Shown here piece after piece: positions 57,280 through 64,000 of a DNA stretch of 64,000 bases. The notes beneath the pieces are model-generated. The model saw nothing but the letters and a program-made list of their open reading frames with translations. It had not been told where the DNA came from and did no database searches. Numbering within the stretch: the stretch's first letter is position 1; each line of letters starts with the position of its first letter. Origin of the DNA: Hyphomicrobiales bacterium (GTDB taxonomy: Bacteria; Pseudomonadota; Alphaproteobacteria; Rhizobiales; Beijerinckiaceae). Made by a program: the position numbers and the translations under genes. Location of the stretch: NCBI GenBank assembly GCA_019075905.1, contig JAGXAM010000017.1, positions 1 to 64,000 on the forward strand. Direction: 5' to 3'.

Positions 57280-58070
57280 GCGGCCTGCTCCGCAAGCTGC
57301 AATTTCGAAAAGCAGCGCAGCGTGTTGGCGCGGGTCACCCTTGCCATATGCTCGAACGGGACGTTGCGCGCGTTCGCCAGAACTTTAGCGGTTTCAACGA
57401 CATAGGCCGGCTCGTTGGTCTTGCCGCGATGCGGCACCGGCGCCAGGAACGGCGCATCGGTTTCCACCAGCAGCCGCTCTTCCGGCACCATGGCGGCAAT
57501 GTCGCGCAGCTGCGCGGCGGTCTTGAAGGTCAGAACCCCGGAAAAGGATATGAACAGGCCGAGTTCGACGCCGGTCCGGGCCAGGGCGGGCGAGGCGGTA
57601 AAGCAATGCAGGATGGCGGCAAAAGGCCCCTGCCCCATTTCCTCGCGCAGGATGGCGGCCATATCATCATCGGCATCGCGGCTGTGGATCACCAGCGGCA
57701 GGCCGGATATCCTGGCTGCGGCAATGTGATTGCGGAACACCCGCGCCGCCTGATCGCGCGGGGCTTTGTCATAATGATAATCGAGCCCGGCCTCGCCAAT
57801 GCCGACGCATTTGGGATGGCGGGCCAGATCCACCAGGGTCTGCGCGGTCGCCTCCGGCTCGTCGCCGACATAATTGGGATGGGTGCCGATGGTGAAGCTG
57901 ACATTGGCATGGGCTTCGGCGAGATCACGATAGCGCTCAAAATGGCGCACGCCGGTCGAGATGGTGACAAGGTGCTCGACGCCCGCCTGGCCGGCCCGCG
58001 CCAAAACGCCAGCAAGATCGGCATGCAACTCGGGAAAATCGAGATGGCAATGGCTGTCGATCAGGCTCAC
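57276..58070 (-). CDS. TatD-family deoxyribonuclease (YcfH-like)
   Basis: The 264-residue TIM-barrel hydrolase has the metal motif IDSHCHLDF at the start, GIGEAGLDYHYD, LVIHSRDADDD and LVETDAPFLAP. TatD-family proteins are metal-dependent nucleases. The start is a GTG at 58070 that overlaps the metG stop as GTGA. The order metG-tatD-MBL is common in proteobacteria. Confidence 0.94.
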   Translation of the reverse strand: MSLIDSHCHLDFPELHADLAGVLARAGQAGVEHLVTISTGVRHFERYRDLAEAHANVSFTIGTHPNYVGDEPEATAQTLVDLARHPKCVGIGEAGLDYHYDKAPRDQAARVFRNHIAAARISGLPLVIHSRDADDDMAAILREEMGQGPFAAILHCFTASPALARTGVELGLFISFSGVLTFKTAAQLRDIAAMVPEERLLVETDAPFLAPVPHRGKTNEPAYVVETAKVLANARNVPFEHMARVTRANTLRCFSKLQLAEQAA

Positions 58071-59614
58071 GCCGCGCCCTCCGGCTCGGCGATGCGTGGA
58101 AACAGCGCCACCGGGGCCGGCAGAGCGGTGCCGGCCGGCACGTCACGGTCGTAATCGGCAAAATTGCGCTGTCCTGCGGGGACGCCGAGGCCATTGAGCA
58201 AATGCGCCATGGTCGTCGGCATAATTGGTTGCAGCAGCAGCGCCACCTGGCGCAGCACATGGGCGGTGAGCGCCAGCACATGCGCCATGCGGGCGGGATC
58301 AGTCTTGCGCAGCAGCCATGGCGCCTCATTGGCAAAATGGCGGTTGGCCTGGCTGATCACCTTCCAGATTTCGCCGAGCATCTGGTGCGGCTGGTAATGG
58401 GCCATGGCGGTGCGGGCCAGCGGCAACAGCGCCTCGGCGCTGGCCAGCAAGGCTGTGTCTGCCTCGCTCGGGGCCTGCAGGGCTGGCATGAGGCCGGCGC
58501 AATTTTTGGCGATCATAGACAGCGAGCGCTGCGCCAGATTGCCGAGATCATTGGCAAGATCGGCATTGTTGCGGGCGATGATGGCGTCATCAGTGTATGA
58601 GCCGTCCTGGCCGAAGATGACCTCGCGCAGCAGGAAATAGCGCAAGGGATCCACGCCATAGCGTGCCGCCATGCTCATCGGATCAATGACATTGCCGACC
58701 GATTTCGACATTTTCTCGCCGCGGTTGAACAAGAACCCGTGCACGACGATCTGGCGCGGCAGGGCAATGCCGGCCGACATCAGAAACGCCGGCCAGTAAA
58801 TGGCATGAAAGCGGGTGATATCCTTGCCGATCACATGGGCAGCGGCCGGCCAGAACCGCGCCCGCTCAGCTGCGGCATCAGGATAGCCGGTGGCTGTCAG
58901 GTAATTGGTCAGCGCATCAACCCAGACATACATGACATGCGATGGATCGCCCGGCACGGGAATGCCCCAGTCGAAGGTGGTGCGGCTGACCGAGAAATCC
59001 TTTAGCCCGCGCTTCACGAAGGCGATAATCTCATTGCGGTAGCTGGCGGGGGTGATAAATTCGGGATGCGCCTCATAATGCGCCAGCAGCCGGTCGCCGA
59101 AGGCCGAGAGCCGGAAGAAATAGCTCGCCTCCTCGACCCATTCCACCGGTGCGCCCTCTTTGGTGCGCCTGGTGCCGGAGGCATCGCTGATGAGTTCGGC
59201 CTCGTCGAAAAACGCCTCGTCGCGCACCGAATACCAGCCGGCATAGCGCGAGAGGTAAATGTCGCCGCGCGCTGCCATGGCTTGCCAGATGGCTGTGGCG
59301 GCGGCGCGATGGCGCGCAGCGGTGGTGCGCACCACATCATCGGCGCGGGCGTTCAGCGCCTCGCCCATGGCATCGAATTTGGCGGCAATGGTATCGGCGA
59401 AGGCTTGCGGGGTCGTGCCATGCGCGGTGGCGGTGCGCTGCATTTTCTGCCCGTGTTCGTCCATGCCGGTGACAAACAGCACGTCGCGACCGTCGAGCCG
59501 CTGGAAGCGCGCGAAGGCGTCCGTGGCAATGCGCTCATAGGCATGGCCGAAATGCGGTTCGCCATTGGCATAGGGAATGGCGGTGGAGATGAGATAGGGC
59601 GAATGATCGGGCAT
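58067..59614 (-). CDS. metG: Methionyl-tRNA synthetase
   Basis: The 515-residue class I synthetase charges tRNA-Met. Its HIGH motif reads HFGH in NGEPHFGHAYE and its KMSKS motif is EKMSKSVGN. The C-terminal tRNA-binding dimer domain of E. coli MetG is absent, as usual for this shorter class. ATG 59614 has AGGATATC just upstream and is preferred to the start at 59650. Confidence 0.96.
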   Translation of the reverse strand: MPDHSPYLISTAIPYANGEPHFGHAYERIATDAFARFQRLDGRDVLFVTGMDEHGQKMQRTATAHGTTPQAFADTIAAKFDAMGEALNARADDVVRTTAARHRAAATAIWQAMAARGDIYLSRYAGWYSVRDEAFFDEAELISDASGTRRTKEGAPVEWVEEASYFFRLSAFGDRLLAHYEAHPEFITPASYRNEIIAFVKRGLKDFSVSRTTFDWGIPVPGDPSHVMYVWVDALTNYLTATGYPDAAAERARFWPAAAHVIGKDITRFHAIYWPAFLMSAGIALPRQIVVHGFLFNRGEKMSKSVGNVIDPMSMAARYGVDPLRYFLLREVIFGQDGSYTDDAIIARNNADLANDLGNLAQRSLSMIAKNCAGLMPALQAPSEADTALLASAEALLPLARTAMAHYQPHQMLGEIWKVISQANRHFANEAPWLLRKTDPARMAHVLALTAHVLRQVALLLQPIMPTTMAHLLNGLGVPAGQRNFADYDRDVPAGTALPAPVALFPRIAEPEGAA

Positions 59615-59677
59615 GATATCCTGAAGGCTGGGACCGCTACCCTGTAACAAAGGCGGGGCATGGCGGCAACCGCCGCG

Positions 59678-60736
59678 CTAGGGCGTGGTGGCGACCACGA
59701 GATCACGAAACAGGCCCATGACGAGCGCCCGGCGATCGAGATTGAGGGCCTCAGCGCGGGCTACAGCCTCGGCCATGGCGGCCCTGGCTTGGGCAAGGGC
59801 ATTGAGGCCGGCGAGCGGGCGCTGATTTTTGACCCCGGCATGAATCTGCTCTTCGAGATGGGTTTCGAGCCCGGTCACCAGCCGCGCAAAGGCCCGGTCC
59901 TGCCCGGCGCGGACGACCATATCCATGATGGTGTGGATGTCGCGCCAATCGGGTTGCGGCAGGCGCGCCAGCACGCGGGCGAGCAGCGCATCAAGATCGC
60001 GATTGGCGTCATCGAGCCGTTCCAGCGCCTCGCGCACCGAACCAAGGGCGCTCGCGGCGGCAGCGGCGAGATCGGCCTCGGCGCGCCCTGGCTGCAGGTC
60101 GCGCAGCACCGCCACTAGATCGGCTTGCGCCAGCGGCGCCATTTCGATGCGCTGGCAGCGCGAGCGCAGGGTCGCCAGCACCTGCCCCGGCCGGTGGGCG
60201 ATGATGAGGAACAGCGCCCGGGCGGGCGGTTCCTCCACCAGTTTCAGCAAGGCATTGGCGGCGCTGCGGTTGAGATCATCGGCGGCATCGACAATGGCGA
60301 TGCGCCATCCGGCCTCGGCCGGGGCGAGATGAAACTGGTCGATGACGCGGCGCACATCATCGACGCGGATTTCAGTGAAATGCCGCTTGGTCTTGTCGTT
60401 CCATTCGCGGCGTAAATGGCTGATATCGCCATGGCCGCCATGGGCGACCCGCAGGGCGACGGGATGGCCCGGCGGCAGGGCGAGATCGACGGCACGATCG
60501 GCTTTTGCGCCCGTCGCATCGCCATGGGCGAGCAGGAATTTGGCGAGGCGCCAGGCGAGCGTCGCCTTGCCAATGCCGTGCTGGCCGCTGAGCAGCAGGG
60601 CGTGCGGCAGCCGCCCTGCCCGCCAGGCTTGCAAAAGGCTTGCCTCGACGCCAGCGTGGCCATGCAGGGTTTCGGCAAGGCGCGGTGGCGGCCCGGCATC
60701 GTCGGCTTCGGGTGGCAGGGTTTGCGGCGTGTTCAT
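59678..60736 (-). CDS. holB: DNA polymerase III subunit delta'
   Basis: The 352-residue clamp-loader subunit has an AAA+ fold with LLSGQHGIGKATLAWRLA (degenerate Walker A) and the HRPGQVLATLRSRCQRIEMA sensor region, including the SRC motif. It assists loading of the sliding clamp. ATG 60736 overlaps the tmk stop as ATGA. Confidence 0.93.
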   Translation of the reverse strand: MNTPQTLPPEADDAGPPPRLAETLHGHAGVEASLLQAWRAGRLPHALLLSGQHGIGKATLAWRLAKFLLAHGDATGAKADRAVDLALPPGHPVALRVAHGGHGDISHLRREWNDKTKRHFTEIRVDDVRRVIDQFHLAPAEAGWRIAIVDAADDLNRSAANALLKLVEEPPARALFLIIAHRPGQVLATLRSRCQRIEMAPLAQADLVAVLRDLQPGRAEADLAAAAASALGSVREALERLDDANRDLDALLARVLARLPQPDWRDIHTIMDMVVRAGQDRAFARLVTGLETHLEEQIHAGVKNQRPLAGLNALAQARAAMAEAVARAEALNLDRRALVMGLFRDLVVATTP

Positions 60737-61488
60737 GAGGCCCCGTGCACTGGAGTCTCAGCCATGGCATCCTGATGCTTGCGCCACTTTTCCCTGCGCA
60801 GCCGCGAAAACAGGCGCCGGGCAATAAGGTTCTCGATCTCGTGGCCGACCACATCTGCCGGGCGTGCGCCATCGACAAGCACGCAACGCTCGCCGGCCCT
60901 CGCGGCAATTTCGCGAAATCCGGCCTGGATGCGCTGGTAGCGGGCGATATCGCCGGCCTCAAAACGATCAGGACTCGCAGCGCCGCGCCGCTGGCGGGCC
61001 CGCTGCAGCGCGATGGCGGCATCGACATCAAGCACCAAGGTCAGATCAGGGCGCAGCGCCCCCAAAGCCACGGTTTCGAGCAGGTCGAGCAGGTGCGGAT
61101 CGAGGCCATCGACCAGGCCCTGATAGACCCTGGTTGAATCGATAAAACGGTCACACACCACCCATGTCCCGGCGGCGAGTGCCGGCACAATCAGGTCATC
61201 AAGATGGATGATGCGGGCGGCAGCGAACAGCACCGCTTCGGCCTCCGGCCCGAGCTTGCGGAAGGTTCCGGCCAGCAGGGTCTCGCGCAAGGCCTCGGCT
61301 GCCGGGGTGCCGCCGGGTTCGCGGGTGGTGATCACCTCGATTCCCACGGCCTCCAGCATGCGCCTGATGGTCGCCACCTGCGTGGATTTGCCAGAGCCCT
61401 CGCCGCCTTCGAGCGTGATGAGGCAGCCGCTGCGGCGCCTGCGGGGCAGCGGGTTTTCAGACAGCGACAAGGGATGGGGCTCGCTCAC
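60733..61488 (-). CDS. tmk: Thymidylate kinase
   Basis: The 251-residue enzyme phosphorylates dTMP. The P-loop is LEGGEGSGKSTQ, with TTREPGGTPAAEALRE and the VCDRFIDSTRVYQG (DR) motif. The start is GTG 61488, overlapping the dacC stop as GTGA; upstream starts fall inside dacC. A basic N-terminal extension of about 20 residues precedes the P-loop. Confidence 0.95.
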   Translation of the reverse strand: MSEPHPLSLSENPLPRRRRSGCLITLEGGEGSGKSTQVATIRRMLEAVGIEVITTREPGGTPAAEALRETLLAGTFRKLGPEAEAVLFAAARIIHLDDLIVPALAAGTWVVCDRFIDSTRVYQGLVDGLDPHLLDLLETVALGALRPDLTLVLDVDAAIALQRARQRRGAASPDRFEAGDIARYQRIQAGFREIAARAGERCVLVDGARPADVVGHEIENLIARRLFSRLRREKWRKHQDAMAETPVHGAS

Positions 61489-62714
61489 AGCTGGAAGATA
61501 TATTTGCGGATCAGGTCGGTTGCGAGTTCCTGCGCGGCATCGAGCGCCCGCCATTGCAAGGCCCCGAGCGGCACGGCTTCAGCCGTCTGCAGCGGGAAGC
61601 TCGCCAGCACCTTGCCGGCGCGCATGACCGCCAGGCTGGCAATGGCAGCACCTTTTTTTACCGGCGCGCTCAATGGCCCCTGATAATGGATTTCGCCGGT
61701 TATCTGGTCATCCGAACCGCGTGGCACCAGGAGCTTGATGGGTGCAGGTGACACCAGATTTACGGCGCGCTGCTTGCCGCCATAAACCTGCGCCGTGCCG
61801 ACAATGCTGCCGGCCTTGAACAATTGCCGGGACACAAAGGACCTGAAGCCCCATTCCAGCAGCTTGCGTGCCTCGCTGACCCTGGCACTTGCGGTCTTGA
61901 GGCCATTGACGACGACAATCAGTCTTTCGCCATCTTGCACGGCCGAGCCGATCAGGCCATAGCCCGAATCCCTGGTGAAGCCGGTTTTGACGCCATCGGC
62001 GCCGATGTTCAAAAACAACAGGCCATTGCGGTTGCGCTGGGTGATCTTGTTCCAGGTGAACTGCTTTTCGGCGCAATAGGCATAAAGCTGCGGATAGGTC
62101 TGGATGATATGGTCGGTCAGCATGGCCATTTCCCGGGCCGTGACCTTGTGATCGGGGGCGGGATCACCCCAGGCATTGTCGAAATGCGACTTGACCATGC
62201 CAAGGGCGCGGGCGCGCTTGTTCATCAGCGTGGCAAAGGCCTCTTCGGAGCCGGAAATGCCCTCGGCAAGGGCAATGGCGGCATCATTGCCCGATTGCAC
62301 CAGCAGGCCCTGCAGCAGATCTGAGACGGCAACCTCGCTGTGCAGTTTGGCGAACATGGTCGAGCCCCCGGAGCGTGCACCGCCCTCGCGCCAGGCGCGC
62401 TCGGAAATTGTGAAAGTGTCGGAGAGTTTCAGGCGGTGCCGGGCGATTTCCTCCATCACCACCTCGGCGGTCATCAGCTTGGTGGTCGAGGCCGGATCCA
62501 TCAGATCATCGGCATGTTTGGCGTAGAGCACCGTATGGGTGTCGGCATCCATCAAAAATGCATAAGGCGCGATGGTCTGGAATGATTGCCCGTCGGCAGC
62601 TTCGGTAGTGGCGGCATGGCCCTGAGCGCCGCAAAACACCATGGCAGCAAAAGCAAACGCCAGCAGGCAAAAGCCGCGCCTGCCAACCTCAACCTGCCCT
62701 GCCCGCCTTGCCAT
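61485..62714 (-). CDS. dacC: D-alanyl-D-alanine carboxypeptidase (PBP5/6 type)
   Basis: The 409-residue periplasmic penicillin-binding protein trims peptidoglycan stem peptides. It has a signal peptide (FCLLAFAFAAMVFCGAQGHA), then the catalytic motifs STTK (in DPASTTKLMTAE), SGN (VQSGNDAAIA) and KTG (GVKTGFT). A C-terminal beta domain ends in an amphipathic tail. It is downstream of rlpA by 104 bp. Confidence 0.95.
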   Translation of the reverse strand: MARRAGQVEVGRRGFCLLAFAFAAMVFCGAQGHAATTEAADGQSFQTIAPYAFLMDADTHTVLYAKHADDLMDPASTTKLMTAEVVMEEIARHRLKLSDTFTISERAWREGGARSGGSTMFAKLHSEVAVSDLLQGLLVQSGNDAAIALAEGISGSEEAFATLMNKRARALGMVKSHFDNAWGDPAPDHKVTAREMAMLTDHIIQTYPQLYAYCAEKQFTWNKITQRNRNGLLFLNIGADGVKTGFTRDSGYGLIGSAVQDGERLIVVVNGLKTASARVSEARKLLEWGFRSFVSRQLFKAGSIVGTAQVYGGKQRAVNLVSPAPIKLLVPRGSDDQITGEIHYQGPLSAPVKKGAAIASLAVMRAGKVLASFPLQTAEAVPLGALQWRALDAAQELATDLIRKYIFQL

Positions 62715-62818
62715 ATGACGCCCGCCTCATCCGAGATGAAGCAACATGTTGCGCGCCTTGACCGCAAAAATCAACGCCCGGCACGGCACCGGGCCCATGA
62801 CTGAGGGGGATGAGTTGC

Positions 62819-63859
62819 TTATTGGGCCGGGTCGAGCGGGCGCATCTTGAGAGCATCGGTCAGGTTGACCGGCCCGGTCTTGACGAAATGGTTGCTGAGG
62901 GCAATCGGCGCGCTGTCATAAAAGCTGACCTTTTCGACATGCGGCTTGTCATGGATGCGCGCGACATGGCGGGCTGGCGCGCGCGGCGGTACAGAAATCT
63001 GGAACGGGCGCACGGGCGGCAGCGGCACATGGGTGGCGGTCGGCCTTGCAGCCGAGCTGGCTTGCGCCGCGCCAGCCCCAAGATCAGCCATGGCCATCTG
63101 CCGGGCGTGGTGAACCTGGTTCGAGGCCAGCATGGTGCCGGGCGGCAGGGTAATGCCGTTGAGGGTGGCGGGCTGGCCATCGGTGCGCAGGCTCGCCATC
63201 AGCATTTTTGTGTCGTGACCGCCGAGCGGCGCCGGTGAAAGGTATTGTACATGCACCAGGGCCGTGCCCTGGCGGATGAAACCCAGCAAAGTCGCGGCAT
63301 TTTTCGAGACATCCATAATTCGGCCCTTGGCATAGGGGCCGCGGTCATTGACGCGCACGATGATAGAACGCTTGTTGGTGAGATTGGTGACCCGCGCATA
63401 GCTCGGCAGCGGCATGGTCTTGCTGGCGGCGGAAATGGCCGCCATGCTGAAGATTTCGCCGTTGGCTGTGCGCCGGCCATGGAAATCGGCGCCATACCAC
63501 GAGGCCATGCCGACCTTGTCGTATTTTTTGGTGGAGGGATAATAAGTGTGGCCCGCCACGACATAGGGCCGACCGACAAAATAATGGCCGCCGCCGGTAT
63601 GGATTTTTTCGCCGGCCAATGCCACGCGGGGCGAGGCGGCAACGCCATAGCGCGGATCGATCTGCGGCCCGGATGACAATGCGATATTTTGATGCGGGGC
63701 CTGGGCGCAACCGGCCATCAGCACGGCGACGCCGCTGAGCAGGGCACATGTGGCAGAGGTCCGCATGAGCGGGGAGGAAATCCAGAGGCGGCGATCCTTG
63801 CGCGCACAAAACGCACTGGCACCAGCTTGTGACTGGTGGCTCTTATTCAGGCAAGGCAT
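62819..63859 (-). CDS. rlpA: Septal ring lytic transglycosylase RlpA-like lipoprotein
   Basis: The protein has a double-psi beta-barrel domain with MASWYGADFHGRRTANGEIF and VRVNDRGPYAKGRIMDVSK, typical of RlpA, which cuts naked glycan strands. A lipobox LMAGC lies in the segment starting MRTSATCALL (ATG 63766). The longer ATG 63859 has a strong GAGGG ribosome site and is chosen, giving 346 residues with a long basic leader; ATG 63766 is the alternative and gives a standard lipoprotein signal. No SPOR domain is seen at the C-terminus, which is Pro/Ala-rich. Confidence 0.92.
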   Translation of the reverse strand: MPCLNKSHQSQAGASAFCARKDRRLWISSPLMRTSATCALLSGVAVLMAGCAQAPHQNIALSSGPQIDPRYGVAASPRVALAGEKIHTGGGHYFVGRPYVVAGHTYYPSTKKYDKVGMASWYGADFHGRRTANGEIFSMAAISAASKTMPLPSYARVTNLTNKRSIIVRVNDRGPYAKGRIMDVSKNAATLLGFIRQGTALVHVQYLSPAPLGGHDTKMLMASLRTDGQPATLNGITLPPGTMLASNQVHHARQMAMADLGAGAAQASSAARPTATHVPLPPVRPFQISVPPRAPARHVARIHDKPHVEKVSFYDSAPIALSNHFVKTGPVNLTDALKMRPLDPAQ

Positions 63860-64000
63860 TCAATCATCCCTCTATTTCACTCAAAACGCGTTACAAGCCA
63901 AGCTTTTGACCGGCCCGGCCCGTCTCGAAACACGTCAACCCCACGTCCGTTCGATATCCGCTTGATGGCAAATTGCGGTATCAAACCCGTTAAACCAAAA
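63860..64000. other. Noncoding end of the window
   Basis: This 141-bp stretch upstream of rlpA shows no gene, tRNA or clear promoter. It probably holds the rlpA promoter. Confidence 0.5.

Overview
The window is high-GC DNA with densely packed genes from an alphaproteobacterium, most likely of the order Hyphomicrobiales (Rhizobiales). The evidence is gene content and order. It carries the dusB(nifR3)-ntrB-ntrC-ntrY-ntrX-hfq-hflX block, a fused ispDF, yajC-secD-secF followed by two homologues of mitochondrial complex I assembly factors, a hdaA-ppk-ppx block, an IalB-family protein, a two-domain cold-shock protein, and rlpA-dacC-tmk-holB-metG-tatD. I cannot name the genus. Most of the window is housekeeping chromosome. 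There is no prophage, CRISPR array, recognisable defence island or secondary-metabolite cluster.

Layout. 1-0.25 kb: the end of an IS481-type insertion sequence lies just downstream of tRNA-Lys. 0.3-1.5 kb: prfB with a programmed +1 frameshift. 1.6-7.8 kb: an accessory light/oxidative-stress module on the minus strand (photolyase, FAD oxidoreductase, DUF1365, cyclopropane-fatty-acid-synthase-like methyltransferase), a convergent short-chain dehydrogenase, and hspQ. 7.8-19 kb: mixed metabolism and envelope genes (CoA-ester lyase, tRNA-Leu, trigger factor, a degenerate adenylate-forming protein coupled to a peptide-binding protein, IalB, FAH-family hydrolase, gamma-glutamyltransferase, a HerA-like ATPase). 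19-27.6 kb: a phospholipid-synthesis gene, an AI-2E transporter, hdaA, ppk, ppx, an EamA transporter, hemB and tRNA-Val. 27.7-37.4 kb: another accessory stretch (L,D-transpeptidase, DUF971, moaA, a lipoprotein-permease fusion, an orphan ChrR-like cupin, an ABC-F protein, an atypical NRAMP transporter with a possible structured leader, ndk, a TadG-like vWA protein). 37.5-43.4 kb: rRNA modification genes and the yajC-secDF operon. 43.4-45.1 kb: pncC and ispDF. 45.2-54.4 kb: the nitrogen two-component and Hfq block. 54.5-63.9 kb: mazG, the cold-shock gene with a clear terminator, then the minus-strand operon rlpA to the MBL-fold gene with many 4-bp start/stop overlaps.

How the genes work together. 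NtrB/NtrC and NtrY/NtrX are two nitrogen/redox two-component systems in one run with Hfq and HflX. PPK and PPX make and degrade polyphosphate. YajC, SecD and SecF are the accessory Sec translocon, followed by likely respiratory complex I assembly factors. RlpA and DacC act on peptidoglycan. The photolyase to CFA-like operon looks like a repair and membrane-lipid response to light or singlet oxygen. No sigma/anti-sigma pair or B12-dependent MerR regulator is next to it. A ChrR-like protein lies about 24 kb away, but it has lost the zinc ligands of its anti-sigma domain and has no adjacent sigma factor.

No wholly new system is evident. The best leads are the zinc-site-less ChrR homologue, the lipoprotein-LivH fusion, the degenerate adenylate-forming protein translationally coupled to a peptide-binding protein, and the atypical NRAMP transporter with its leader.
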